The notes: generated from the sequence alone by a model not told the origin. Shown: positions 35,905 through 44,872, numbered from the stretch's first letter. The stretch: 64,000 bases of DNA from Calothrix sp. PCC 7507 (GCF_000316575.1 NC_019682.1:3470001-3534000); one strand, 5' to 3'. Made by a program: numbers and translations.

Positions 35905-36807
35905 CTACCAAGAAGACATAAAATTCCAATCTGCTGAATTTTCTGTGTTTACTGTCCCATATTCTGCCTGTGCTGGATTTTCTGCTTGCATTAACTTCTC
36001 ATATTCTCCCGCATCAACCCACTTTAACAACTCAGCAGTTCGCATGACAGCCCACGGGAATTGATACTCCATAAAGCTGATGATCTTGGTTATCTGATCC
36101 AAGCTATCAAGATTGATGTTAGTGAATTCACGCGCTTGGGCTTGAAAATCAGCAATTGTATCTGCATTCAGGTAATCACTTGGTAACCCAGCTAGCTTCA
36201 TAAGTGCAGTGATTGCCACATCGATATTCTGACACGCTAACAAAGCGGCGCGATCGCATGTGAATCTAGACATAATAATCCAGTTATACAAAGCCACTTC
36301 TAGCCCACTAGTTGCCAAGCCCCCTAAGCCAAGAGTAGTGCTACTGATGATATTCTTTAACAGTGGCATCACATTGGCAATTTGCTGATAGGCAATGTAC
36401 CCACCCTTAATCCGAGCTATCTCATGCCCAAACGCAAACAGCAATTCATCCGGTGAGTACCACTCCATAGCCTCCAGATTCACACCAACTATGGGCTTTT
36501 CCACACCCACCGCATAGCTGCTAATATGTCCCGTACCTCGAAACAAGTATAGTTCTGGCTGTGGGTCAAGCTCAAGAATCTGACAGGTTTCTAAAAATGC
36601 ATCATGCAGTTTGGGGAAATTTCGAGGCGTCACCTTGAACTCACCGCCGATAATTTGCATCCTGAGCAACCGATCAATTCCATACTCGTTCACTTTCTTC
36701 ATTAATAAAGGCAAACCCGGCATTTTATTCAGCGAAGCTAAAGCTTTCTGATCAAAAGGATGCTGGTAACTGACTGTTTTTAGACCGACTAATATCTTTT
36801 TTGCCAT
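35905..36807 (-). CDS. M48-like metallopeptidase homologue with altered zinc motif
   Basis: A 300-aa protein resembling cyanobacterial M48 peptidases: N-terminal QHPFDQKALASLNKMPGLPL, the ELYLFRGTGHISSYAVGVEK region, PDELLFAFGHEIARIKGGYI where HEXXH is expected, and a downstream DRAALLACQN corresponding to the third-ligand region. The second zinc histidine is replaced by Arg (HEIAR, codon CGG), at about residue 130, so peptidase activity is doubtful. No signal peptide; a hydrophobic stretch at about 150-175 may be membrane-associated. It lies 16 bp upstream of the broken antitoxin gene and is probably co-transcribed with it. Confidence 0.82.
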   Translation of the reverse strand: MAKKILVGLKTVSYQHPFDQKALASLNKMPGLPLLMKKVNEYGIDRLLRMQIIGGEFKVTPRNFPKLHDAFLETCQILELDPQPELYLFRGTGHISSYAVGVEKPIVGVNLEAMEWYSPDELLFAFGHEIARIKGGYIAYQQIANVMPLLKNIISSTTLGLGGLATSGLEVALYNWIIMSRFTCDRAALLACQNIDVAITALMKLAGLPSDYLNADTIADFQAQAREFTNINLDSLDQITKIISFMEYQFPWAVMRTAELLKWVDAGEYEKLMQAENPAQAEYGTVNTENSADWNFMSSW

Positions 36808-37248
36808 CGGTTTATTAAGTATACTTGTGGAATTATTGTAATAATATCACCAAGCTTCTGTTTACAGGTTTTCAACTTCTTGAAAATGAGCATCTCGCGT
36901 AACAAGAATTAAATATAGCAACTGTCTTATACCGTTTCTTTGTGAAGCTGCCTATAATTCACCCCCCGGCTATCGCCGTCCCCCCTTGGTAAGGTGGGAC
37001 TACAGGGGGGTATTATTATGTGCATCTTCATACAAAATAGGTATTAAAAGTTAGGCGATCACTTATGGAATTTTAAGAAACTAAAATTTTTATTTTACAA
37101 TAATCATTTCTAGTGCGTTAAAATTTATAAAAAATATATTTGGTTCTATTTGTATGAGCAAAAGATATTTTTCATGAATCCGTTAAAAAAGCTTTGCAAA
37201 AAGAACAATGGATAATTAAGCTCGATCCATTATTGTGCCTCAAAATTA
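36808..37248. other. Spacer with a PIN-domain remnant and a GGGGGG repeat
   Basis: The stretch holds the PIN-domain remnant listed separately, the palindromic repeat CCCCCCGGCTATCGCCGTCC...GGACTACAGGGGGG at about 36961-37009, and AT-rich sequence to 37248. No intact gene was recognised. Confidence 0.5.
36861..36911 (-). pseudogene. C-terminal fragment of a PIN-domain toxin
   Basis: The minus strand encodes LILVTRDAHFQEVENL followed by TAA at 36861-36863. This is the usual C-terminal strand-helix of VapC-like PIN proteins, which carries the last acidic residue (TRDAHF). Upstream sequence does not continue the domain. It is short, so the assignment is tentative, but it suggests a lost toxin gene near the broken antitoxin. 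Confidence 0.4.
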
Positions 37249-37668
37249 TCATCCCCTTTGCACAAACTGTCTTAAAATCTCCCCTGGTTTCCTATCCCAA
37301 GTGTCGATATGTTCATATATCAAAGCATCTTGATTAATTTTATATGTGGAATAGCCGTTAAAAAATAATTTCGCTTTCCACGGAACACGCAATACACCAC
37401 GTACAGTCCACTTTGCTAAAATAGTATCTTCAGATGACTGATCAACTTCATGCACATCAAAATAAATTTCAGTAAAAAATAATCGAGCGTGAAATCGCAA
37501 CGTCCAAAATATAATGCGATAATTAAATTTATATTTGAATTTATTTACTGGATCTCGAAAATAAATATCATTTGTATAGATATCATATGATATATCTTGC
37601 TCAAAAAGCGTTGGTAAATCATTTTTGAGAGTTTTAATTACCTCTGCTACCTGAAATTGATATTCCAT
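37249..37668 (-). CDS. DUF2358 family protein
   Basis: A 139-aa protein of the DUF2358 (SnoaL/NTF2-like) family shared by cyanobacteria and plant plastids. Recognisable features: LKNDLPTLFEQDISYDIYTN at about 14-33, DIYFRDPVNKFKYKFNYR, then FHARLFFTEIYFDVHEV and AKWTVRGVLRVPWKAKLFFN at about 85-104. These strands form the cone-shaped fold with an internal pocket. Function is unknown. It ends 12 bp after the stop of the upstream DUF187 gene and is probably in one operon with it. Confidence 0.87.
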   Translation of the reverse strand: MEYQFQVAEVIKTLKNDLPTLFEQDISYDIYTNDIYFRDPVNKFKYKFNYRIIFWTLRFHARLFFTEIYFDVHEVDQSSEDTILAKWTVRGVLRVPWKAKLFFNGYSTYKINQDALIYEHIDTWDRKPGEILRQFVQRG

Positions 37669-37680
37669 GCATTTCGCCCT

Positions 37681-38835
37681 TTAAAAAAGATTTCTAAAAA
37701 ACCTCTCTCCCCGTTGCCAAAGTGAAGCTGACTTGCTGTTACTTAAACCCACACTATTCAAATCTGACAAAGTAGGAAATGACGCAGATTTAGCATAGGG
37801 GTCATTTCGCAATACTTTCGCTAAAGCATGATTATTCTCTCGCAAACCCTCGTAGAAAAAGAATACCTCTCCTCTAATTCCTCGTTTGCGGTTGCATTTA
37901 ATTGCTTGCACAAGATATTTAGGGTTAATCGAGTAAGAACCCAGTTTTATTAAGATTCCTGGGGCTAATTTTGGTAGTGTCGCATCTGTAAACTGTTCGG
38001 CTACCAATCTATTTACAATACATTTGTAACGGAGGAAGTCACGGCGATAAATTTGTGGGTGAATCATATCAACGATTCCCCGATTTAGCCAAGTTGCTGA
38101 ATCTTGCAGATATTCTTTGAATCCCCAATCATAGATGCTAGGAGACATCGACACTATTAAGTTAGGATTAACGGCTTTAACTTCTCGATAGAGACGCGCT
38201 AAGAAGTTAGTGAGAATATCAGCACGCCATTGTAGCCATTGCTCATCTTTAGGGTTTTGTGGGGGATTTTGACCGAACTGCTGGCGATAACGTGCGATAG
38301 TTCCCTCATCATAGCCGCCTTCACAGGGTAATGCTGGGAAGCGATCGTCACCTTGTATACCATCAACATCATAATTTCTGACAACTTCTAATACCAAGTT
38401 CAACAGAAATTCCTGTACTTGGGGATCAAGAGCATTCAACCACTCGAAACCATTCTTCTTTAACAGCTTACCATTGCAGTCACGGGCTGCCCATTCTGGT
38501 TTTGTCTGCAACAGCAGACCCCCATTCAAATTATAAGAACTGGCGAAGCCGTATTCAAACCAGGGAATAACTTTTAACCCAACCCTTCGCGCCTCAACAA
38601 TTACTTCTGCTAAAGGATCACGACTTTCAAAACTGGGATCGATTTTTACGCCAAATATCTCCTCCATCGTTTTACTAGGATACAAAGTTACCGCCTTATT
38701 CCAAACCACAGGAAATACTACATTAAATCCTGTCTCGGCGAGGAAATCCATTGCCTCAGCAATATGTTGCTGTGATTTAAGGACTTTACTATCGGTATTG
38801 GTAAGCCAGACACCGCGTATTTCTATTAAGCTCAT
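37681..38835 (-). CDS. Glycoside hydrolase-like DUF187 (GHL10) protein
   Basis: A TIM-barrel glycoside-hydrolase-like protein of 384 aa without an evident signal peptide. It shows EIRGVWLTNTDSKVLKSQQH at the N-terminus, GFNVVFPVVWNKAVTLYPSK, VIPWFEYGF with an acidic residue, then VRNYDVDGIQGDDRFPAL in the barrel strand 4 region and NLIVSMSPSIYDWGF. These match the GHL10 (DUF187/YngK-type) family acting on unknown glycans, possibly peptidoglycan-related. Start is at MSLIEIRG with no longer alternative. It precedes the DUF2358 gene on the minus strand. Confidence 0.87.
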   Translation of the reverse strand: MSLIEIRGVWLTNTDSKVLKSQQHIAEAMDFLAETGFNVVFPVVWNKAVTLYPSKTMEEIFGVKIDPSFESRDPLAEVIVEARRVGLKVIPWFEYGFASSYNLNGGLLLQTKPEWAARDCNGKLLKKNGFEWLNALDPQVQEFLLNLVLEVVRNYDVDGIQGDDRFPALPCEGGYDEGTIARYRQQFGQNPPQNPKDEQWLQWRADILTNFLARLYREVKAVNPNLIVSMSPSIYDWGFKEYLQDSATWLNRGIVDMIHPQIYRRDFLRYKCIVNRLVAEQFTDATLPKLAPGILIKLGSYSINPKYLVQAIKCNRKRGIRGEVFFFYEGLRENNHALAKVLRNDPYAKSASFPTLSDLNSVGLSNSKSASLWQRGERFFRNLF

Positions 38836-39119
38836 TTGCTTATCACATAAATCATGCTATGGGAATCTGAAATGATTTGTGAAAAATCTTAAGTAGTGTA
38901 GCAGCGTAGGGTAAGTAATATCCACCATATCCGGTTTCCGATTTAATTTTTCTCAAAATCTAAGTATTCTGTAGTCATCGCCCACCAAAACCCTGTTCCA
39001 CTACTCTCCGCCAGCAGAGCTACCACCTTGATACTATCTTTTAATAGATGTTTTTAGTCAAAATATTACATATACTTTGTTCTAACAATAGTTAAAAAAT
39101 ATTCTAAACAATACATTGT
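38836..39119. other. Spacer between DUF187 and epoxide-hydrolase-like genes
   Basis: 284 bp of divergent spacer. It carries a degenerate member of the GTAGGGT...CCCACCAAAACCC repeat family (about 38906-38995). Promoters are expected; none is clear. Confidence 0.4.
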
Positions 39120-39983
39120 ATGTCTGTAATTGAAAATTCTTGGACACACAAATATATCACTACCAATGGAGTGAAACTGCACTATGTCACCCAAGGTGAG
39201 GGTTCTTTGATGTTGATGCTACATGGATTTCCGGAATTTTGGTATTCTTGGCGACATCAAATACCAGAATTTGCCAAATATTTTCAAGTTGTTGCTCTTG
39301 ATTTGCGTGGTTATAACGATAGTGATAAGCCACTAGAGCAATCAGCTTATGTGATGTCTGAATTTGTCAAAGATATTCAGGGAGTAATTACGGGTTTAGG
39401 ATATAAAAAATGTATTTTAGTTGGACATGATTGGGGAGGGGCGATCGCCTGGAATTTTGCTTATGATCATCCCCAAAAGGTAGAGAAGTTAATTATACTC
39501 AACTTACCCCATCCCGCAAAATTTGCCCAAGGATTACGTACTCTTCCACAACTACTACGTAGTGCCTACATTTTCTTTTTTCAACTGCCTTGGATACCAG
39601 AATTGTTTATAAAATCTTCAAATTATCAAGCAATCGAAAGGGTTTTTAAAGGTATGGCAGTTGACAAAAGTGCTTTTATGCAAGGTGATATCGACGCTTT
39701 TAAGGAAGCTGCCGCCAAACCTCTAGCTCTCACTGCAATGCTAAATTATTACCGTAACATTTTTCAGCAAAGAATATTAGAGAAAAACTGGAGGATTCTG
39801 GAAGTGCCAACACTCATGATCTGGGGTGAAGAAGATACCGCTCTTGGTAAGGAACTTACATACGATACGCAAACGTATGTCAGGGAATTTCAACTTAAAT
39901 ATATTCCTAACTGTAACCATTGGGTACAACAAGAACAACCTGAACTAGTTAATCTGTATATGCGAGAATTTTTGGGGCTTTAA
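39120..39983 (+). CDS. Alpha/beta hydrolase, epoxide-hydrolase-like
   Basis: A 287-aa alpha/beta hydrolase. The oxyanion motif HGFPEFWYSWRHQ sits at about residues 36-48, the nucleophile elbow VGHDWGGAIAW has Asp at about 103, the acid is likely within WGEEDTALG at about 238-246 and the catalytic His in NCNHWVQQEQP at about 265. The HGFPEFWYSW plus GHDWGG combination is typical of epoxide hydrolases and related fluoroacetate or haloalkane dehalogenases. No signal peptide. Exact substrate unknown. It is monocistronic. Confidence 0.87.
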   Translation: MSVIENSWTHKYITTNGVKLHYVTQGEGSLMLMLHGFPEFWYSWRHQIPEFAKYFQVVALDLRGYNDSDKPLEQSAYVMSEFVKDIQGVITGLGYKKCILVGHDWGGAIAWNFAYDHPQKVEKLIILNLPHPAKFAQGLRTLPQLLRSAYIFFFQLPWIPELFIKSSNYQAIERVFKGMAVDKSAFMQGDIDAFKEAAAKPLALTAMLNYYRNIFQQRILEKNWRILEVPTLMIWGEEDTALGKELTYDTQTYVREFQLKYIPNCNHWVQQEQPELVNLYMREFLGL

Positions 39984-40294
39984 AAAATTGGTATTTATTT
40001 TTCTAGAACACTATTTTAGTAAAAGCGAAAACATATCAACTTTTCATGACAAATTATGCTGATCAACACTACATCTTAATAAGATTTAACAGTAATTTAA
40101 CAGTGCTAGCTTTTGAGAGCTTACCAGTCATTTATATCTCAAAACTATAAGCAATAGTAGTTCTGGCACTACCACCAGTTATGTTCCAGATCACCACAGA
40201 TTTGTGTGATTAATCAACATCTTCCCACGATTTAGTGAGATAATATAAATGTGAGGAACAGAACGGATGCAACTTGATTGCAAAGGGGAAATTT
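39984..40294. other. Spacer upstream of the pentapeptide gene
   Basis: AT-rich, 311 bp; TTTAACAGTAATTTAACAGT (about 40085-40104) is a short direct repeat. No gene. A purine-rich AAAGGGGAAA just before ATG 40295 acts as the likely ribosome binding site. Confidence 0.4.
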
Positions 40295-40750
40295 ATGAAA
40301 TTTAAATTATTAGCAGCTCTTGCCCTGGCGACTCCCCTATTTTTCATAGGCTCAGTCCAAGCTGAGAATCCGCAAGACTTACAAAAGCTACTCGAAACTG
40401 GGGAATGTATCAAGTGCAATCTATCAGGAGCGAACCTCAGTAGCGCTCATTTAATTGGTGCTGATTTAAGAGGAGCAAATCTCCAAAAAGCTAATCTTTC
40501 TGAAGCTAATCTTGAAGGTGCTGATCTAACTGGTGCAAACTTGGCAGGTGCTAACTTAACTTCAGCTTACATAACCAATGTGAATTTGAAGCAAGCCAAC
40601 CTTAACAATGCAAATTTGACTCGCGCTAAGATTTATGATTCTAATGTGTATCAAGCATCAATGAATAACCTCACCATCACTGATGCTGAAATATTTCACA
40701 CTGGAATAGGAGTTGGTGGAGAAGATGCAGAAATTCCCGATTGGGATTAG
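40295..40750 (+). CDS. Secreted pentapeptide repeat protein
   Basis: A 151-aa protein starting at ATG 40295 (a TTG seven codons earlier is not needed). The signal peptide runs to about residue 23 (FIGSVQAEN). The sequence ENPQDLQKLLETGECIKCNL leads into about 15 pentapeptide repeats of the A(D/N)LxG type (NLSGANLSSAHLIGADLRGA) folding as a right-handed quadrilateral beta-helix. Two Cys flank the start of the helix. The role is unknown; such exported versions are common in cyanobacteria. A hairpin terminator follows at 40870. Confidence 0.87.
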   Translation: MKFKLLAALALATPLFFIGSVQAENPQDLQKLLETGECIKCNLSGANLSSAHLIGADLRGANLQKANLSEANLEGADLTGANLAGANLTSAYITNVNLKQANLNNANLTRAKIYDSNVYQASMNNLTITDAEIFHTGIGVGGEDAEIPDWD

Positions 40751-41677
40751 GCTGCGCTAAGTAAGCATAAATGCAGCTTGGGGTAGATAAATTAAAGATA
40801 AAAGAAACTATCTTTTGGCAAATACTATCCCTAAAGCTACTTTAAAGAGATTGATTTCTGAGTAAAAGGAGAAGCACAGGCCATTTTCTGGGCTTCTACC
40901 TTTTTTCATGAGGAGACGCATCTACAAGTACCCTCTCCGTTAGAAGAAAGGTAGGGTGGAATTAAACAAACGTAGAAGCGTAGCAGTAAGCCAATGCAGT
41001 GGGTTTTCCGGAAAGACTGACATTAGCGAGGTACTCCTACGGATAAGCTATGCGTAGCGTCTTGCCCAGAAAAGCGCCGCCCCTACTTCCACGGTCTTGT
41101 TGGCATTTATGGCTACTATAGAGGAAAAATCAAACAGGTCTTTTTTTCCCAGCGCCAAGCATTTTGTATGCACATATCATAAAAAACTTTTTATGTCTAG
41201 ACTAATGGAATACATAAAAACTTTTATTACGTATTAATATCAATACCGATGGGTTAATTGACGAATACGGCTTAAGATAGCTTTAATATTCAAATAAAAT
41301 CAGCGTTTAAGCTTGTATAAATGAGAGGTGGACTGATTTTTGCATGATTTGTACTTTAAATGAGTACGATTGATGGGCAACTGACACGGCATGGGATAAT
41401 AGCAACCTGAGGATTCCAGTTGATTTAAAAAACAGAACTCAGAAAGCAGATTTTCATATCTCCTGCCACCTTCTGACTTCTATCCTCCTACTGACTTTCT
41501 ACCTTGTAGTTGATGAAGTAGTGATTAAGGGGCAATTATGGTAATAGAACACTAAAACCCTTTTGTACCCGAAACTCAGTTGTGCTGATGCTCTTAGGCA
41601 TCGCCTAATCAACAGCCTTTTGGTTGTAATTGTCCGGATTAGAGAAACTCAACTGTCACAATTTAATGGGAGCGAAA
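40751..41677. other. Long gene-free spacer between pentapeptide and CAAD genes
   Basis: About 930 bp. It contains the terminator at 40870-40906, dispersed repeat fragments at about 40945-41095 (including ACTCCTACGGATAAGCTATG and GCGCCGCCCCTAC), and a mainly AT-rich remainder, likely 5' leader and promoter of the CAAD gene. The frames at 41563-41808 read without family similarity and are not called as a gene. Confidence 0.5.
40870..40906 (+). terminator. Rho-independent terminator after the pentapeptide gene
   Basis: AGAAGC-A-CAG (40870-40879) pairs with CTG-G-GCTTCT (40888-40897), followed by ACC and a run of six T (40901-40906). The loop is GCCATTTT. It is the best classical terminator for the plus-strand transcript here. 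Confidence 0.75.
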
Positions 41678-42115
41678 ATGCCAGAATCGGAATTTACAGA
41701 AACCAAATCTCCAACAGACACAGTGCCAGATATCAACAACCAAACAGGAACCATAACCAAGCTCCAGCCTCCCGCGCAGTCGCAAGAGCAGTGGCTAAAA
41801 TACGGTGAACAAATTTCTGGCTTTTTAGGAACACTGCCCGAATATTTGGGAAGCTTCTTTAATCAATACAAACAGCCCTTGATTTCCGTTGGTTTAATTA
41901 TAGGAGCAATTGTTGCGGTTAAAGTACTCCTGGCAATATTGGATGCTTTGAACGACATTCCTTTAGTAGCACCAACCTTTGAGTTGATTGGTATTGGTTA
42001 CTCTGCATGGTTCGTGTATCGCTATTTACTCAAAGCCTCAACCAGGCAAGAGTTGACTCATGAAATTACAACACTCAAATCACAAGTTGTCGGTAAACAA
42101 ACTTCAGAATCTTAA
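41678..42115 (+). CDS. CAAD domain membrane protein
   Basis: A 145-aa protein with the CAAD domain (cyanobacterial aminoacyl-tRNA synthetase appended domain), here as a stand-alone protein. After a disordered N-terminus come an amphipathic segment QWLKYGEQISGFLGTLPEYL, two hydrophobic helices (LISVGLIIGAIVAVKVLLAI and the VAPTFELIGIGYSAWFVYRYL segment) and a short soluble tail. In cyanobacteria such domains anchor to thylakoid membranes; stand-alone CURVATURE THYLAKOID1-like proteins share the fold. The start at 41678 has GGGAG at 41668-41672. ATG 41666 or TTG 41630 are alternatives. Confidence 0.88.
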   Translation: MPESEFTETKSPTDTVPDINNQTGTITKLQPPAQSQEQWLKYGEQISGFLGTLPEYLGSFFNQYKQPLISVGLIIGAIVAVKVLLAILDALNDIPLVAPTFELIGIGYSAWFVYRYLLKASTRQELTHEITTLKSQVVGKQTSES

Positions 42116-42139
42116 TAGCTGATAGTTGCTTTATTCTAA

Positions 42140-42186
42140 TTCAAAATTCAAAATTCAAAATCTAGTTTTGAATTTTGAATTTTGAA
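42140..42186. terminator. Perfect 21-bp hairpin between convergent genes
   Basis: TTCAAAATTCAAAATTCAAAA (42140-42160) and its exact complement (42166-42186) with loop TCTAG. Each arm is a tandem repeat of the heptamer TCAAAAT. As it lies between the convergent CAAD and SLH genes it may stop both transcripts; it is also a repeat of the short-tandem family. Confidence 0.6.
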
Positions 42187-42264
42187 CTCCCGAGTACCCT
42201 TTTGGGTAGGAAAGCTACCTATAGCTTTTCATTAAAAAGGCGTTGACTAATTTTATAGCCAAGC

Positions 42265-43329
42265 TTATTGAGGCGATCGCACAATGTTTTGAGACGGAAT
42301 TTTCTCCAAACGCCCCGTTCGTACCAAAGCTTGATGAATCATTACGGCTACCTCAGCACGGGTAGCCTCTTTATTAGGGGCAAAAATTTTCGTGTCAGGG
42401 TGGTTGACGACAAGACCGTTGACTGTTGCTGCTGCTATCTTATCAGTAGCGTATTGAGGAATATCTTTAGCATCTTTGTAGATGTTTAAAATTTGATTGG
42501 GGGAGGTGGGAGTTTTCAGATTTAACCCAGTCACAAGGGCTACTAAAGCTTGTACGCGGAGAATTTTTTGTTCTGGTTGAAAGGTTTTGTTAGGGTAGCC
42601 TTTTAAAAATCCAGTGCTGACAGCTTGGTTAATTGCCGGAGTTGCCCAGTATTTTGCTTTCACATCGTTAAAAGCGATCGCACTTGTCTCAAGCTTGTTT
42701 TCAAAGGCCTGTTGTAGTATGGCAGCAAACTCAGCACGATTTACCGACTGATTTGGTCTAAAGGAATAATCTGGAAAGCCTTTAATAATACCACGGGAAG
42801 ACAGAACATTAATAAAGCGCCGACTCCAAAAGTCAGCAGGTACATCAGTAAAGTCAATTGGCGGCGGAATTGTTGACTTCTTCTCCGAGGGAGTCACCAG
42901 CGAAAACGGTTGTTTGATCGCATTGGCAGAAGGTTGCAGAGGTGTAAGTATTTGTGAAGAATCAGTTATACCTGTATTGCTTGATGGTAGCGTCGGCGCA
43001 GGAATCGCCTGCTCAATTACCGTTGGAGTAGTGCTAGGTTCAACAACAGGCGCAGATGGCGGCGACGGTAAGGTATTCAGGTTGGAACCTGTATTAAGTT
43101 CCACACTAGGGGTAGGAGAGGACAGCGATGAATTAGGCTCAACGCTAGCTGAAGAAACAGGAGACGGTGATGGCGTTAAGCTTAAATTCCAGCCAGAATC
43201 CCTGCGGGTAAATGACCAAAATAGAATCACTCCGATTGTCGAGAAGGCAACCAGAATAGCTATAAACTCATCAAAGCCAAGAGCAGTTGTTTGAGATGAC
43301 TTAGGATCAGGAGGAGGTGTATTTGTCAT
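42265..43329 (-). CDS. SLH-domain protein with N-terminal membrane anchor
   Basis: A 354-aa protein. One N-terminal hydrophobic helix at about residues 20-40 (FDEFIAILVAFSTIGVILFW), then a Pro/Ser/Thr-rich linker to about 150, then three S-layer homology domains: DVPADFWSRRFINVLSSRGI with GFPDYSFRPNQSVNRAEFAA, AFNDVKAKYWATPAINQAVS with GYPNKTFQPEQ, and KDIPQYATDKIAAATVNGLV. The helix probably anchors it in the cytoplasmic or thylakoid membrane, with the SLH part in the periplasm binding peptidoglycan. It has no porin barrel, unlike the SLH protein at 3344-5167. Confidence 0.88.
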   Translation of the reverse strand: MTNTPPPDPKSSQTTALGFDEFIAILVAFSTIGVILFWSFTRRDSGWNLSLTPSPSPVSSASVEPNSSLSSPTPSVELNTGSNLNTLPSPPSAPVVEPSTTPTVIEQAIPAPTLPSSNTGITDSSQILTPLQPSANAIKQPFSLVTPSEKKSTIPPPIDFTDVPADFWSRRFINVLSSRGIIKGFPDYSFRPNQSVNRAEFAAILQQAFENKLETSAIAFNDVKAKYWATPAINQAVSTGFLKGYPNKTFQPEQKILRVQALVALVTGLNLKTPTSPNQILNIYKDAKDIPQYATDKIAAATVNGLVVNHPDTKIFAPNKEATRAEVAVMIHQALVRTGRLEKIPSQNIVRSPQ

Positions 43330-43414
43330 CGTAGTTACCCTGCTAGTAGTAAAATTTGCATCTAACCAAAATTAAGCCACAAAAGACTCTTTTACACCAG
43401 AGTTAATGATACTT

Positions 43415-43960
43415 TTATTTCAAATCTAGTAATCCTTCTTCCTTCAACTTAGGATTAAAGCGAATTTGTACTTGCAAACCACGGGATTCTAACGCCGCTA
43501 TAATTTCCGCTTCTACTCGTCGCGCTACATTTTTGAGAATTTTCATTTGTGTCAATTCATCATTGACCGGATTTTGATAATTTTCCTTTTCTTCAGGTGT
43601 CATTACCACTTTAGTATCAATGGGCTGTATCCATTTTTCTTTATTATTTCCATTGCCCAATGGTAAACTACCATTTTCAGCAATCCAGGCCTTTTCAATG
43701 TTTTCTAAAACTGCACGACTAGGGCGTTCAATAGTTTGAGCTTTCACCCAATAGCACTGTTGTGGCTGACGTACTAAATGCTGCTTGAGACTGAGATAAA
43801 CATCACGAGAATATCCTACAAATTGCAGCGATTTCTCTGAATTAAAAATTGCATATACTCCAATTTTTCCTTGGAATTGCTCAGGCAATTGACCATTTTC
43901 GTCAATATAAGGAACATATTCTAAAGTTACTAAAGCAGGAATATTAGTTTCAGCAGTCAT
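43415..43960 (-). CDS. GIY-YIG nuclease-domain protein
   Basis: A 181-aa protein with a GIY-YIG fold at about residues 30-85: GKIGVYAIFNSEKSLQFVGY followed by SRDVYLSLKQHL. The second conserved motif varies (FVGYSRDV where YIG and Arg are expected), and a downstream Glu appears in VLENIEKAWI. The C-terminal half (about 110-181) is a charged region typical of cyanobacterial versions annotated with GIY-YIG. Nuclease activity is not certain. It starts at MTAETNIPALV, downstream of a small hypothetical gene on the same strand. Confidence 0.8.
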   Translation of the reverse strand: MTAETNIPALVTLEYVPYIDENGQLPEQFQGKIGVYAIFNSEKSLQFVGYSRDVYLSLKQHLVRQPQQCYWVKAQTIERPSRAVLENIEKAWIAENGSLPLGNGNNKEKWIQPIDTKVVMTPEEKENYQNPVNDELTQMKILKNVARRVEAEIIAALESRGLQVQIRFNPKLKEEGLLDLK

Positions 43961-44020
43961 AACTTAAATTTATTTTTTTATGGGATTGACAATTGCTTTT
44001 TAGTAGCAAAACAACAGTAT

Positions 44021-44347
44021 CTATTCACCAATTTTTTGGTAAATTGCACACAGGCGACTAGGCTTAAAAATTTTAGCGTTAAACATGAAATTTGGTGGTA
44101 CGTTGATAATCGCATACTCGTCAGATTCATGGTATTGCTCAAATTCTGCTGGCATCCCTTTAGGGGTAGTTAAGCTATAAGGAACTGGCTGAAAAAGCAG
44201 TTTTGTAAATTCAACTTTTTCAACTTGCAATTGTTGAGCAACTTGGCTTAAGAAATTTTCACTTGACAATAATTTAAACAGAGTTTCTTGCAGATTAGGC
44301 TCGAGAGTGAAACTGCTGTCAAAGTTCTGGACAATTTTTAGAGGCAT
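44021..44347 (-). CDS. Hypothetical protein, 108 aa
   Basis: No family recognised. The sequence MPLKIVQNFDSSFTLEPNLQ leads into a helical NLQETLFKLLSSENFLSQVA, then SLTTPKGMPAEFEQY, and ends ICNV-like beta structure (NVPPNFMFNAKIFKPSRLCA). Codon use and amino-acid composition resemble the neighbours. It lies 60 bp upstream of the GIY-YIG gene on the same strand, so the two may be co-expressed. Confidence 0.55.
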   Translation of the reverse strand: MPLKIVQNFDSSFTLEPNLQETLFKLLSSENFLSQVAQQLQVEKVEFTKLLFQPVPYSLTTPKGMPAEFEQYHESDEYAIINVPPNFMFNAKIFKPSRLCAIYQKIGE

Positions 44348-44872
44348 TTTCGCACTGGTTTTTAACGACTAATTGACAATAGAAGACGAGGAGCATTTTA
44401 TACATTATCGCCAAAATGCTTCCATAGCAGCTAACAGACTTACGTCTCTAGCGTGTATCGGCAACTTTTGCAAAAATGTCATCTTAAATCAGCTTATTAG
44501 ATTGTGCGACTTCTTTGATAGTCTCCAGTCCCACAATTCATAGAGAGTTACCCAAGGTAGCTTTTTGACTGCGAATTGAAACCCTGGAATATAGTAATTT
44601 GACTCGTTCATCCTTAAACCAACAACCAAACGAAGGGACTTACACAGTTGATGTCTCAGCAGATTCACGTATTGGTAGAACAGCGAGAGGGAGTGAGATA
44701 CTCCCCGCGCCGCCCGGAGGATGAAGTGGGGCTGCTGTCGGAAATAGCTCAATTCTTAAAAGCCATATCACACATTGATTTCCAAATTAGATTGCATTCG
44801 TTGAAGTATTATTCCCAGATATGAAAAAATGAAACCTAATTTAAAATTAATAATGCTGGCATTCACAATCTC
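44348..44872. other. Spacer with a weak minus-strand frame
   Basis: 525 bp. A minus-strand frame at 44489-44752 (87 codons) has no recognised family, no good ribosome binding site and includes GC-rich palindromic sequence (ACTCCCCGCGCCGCCCGGAG), so it is not called. The 3' part should contain the promoter of the DUF4351 gene. Confidence 0.45.

Noticed and set aside
41563-41808. Plus-strand frame of 81 codons overlapping the CAAD gene
   Set aside because: Runs in another frame through the CAAD coding sequence and is rich in Arg/Asn/Gln without a domain; a shadow frame.
44021-44347. Possible toxin-antitoxin link of the 108-aa gene with GIY-YIG
   Set aside because: The pair is co-directional and close, but neither protein carries toxin or antitoxin motifs, so no system is claimed.
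44489-44752. Minus-strand frame of 87 codons between GIY-YIG and DUF4351 genes
   Set aside because: No family motif, no good ribosome binding site and a GC-rich palindrome inside; amino-acid composition looks random. I saw no support for a gene.
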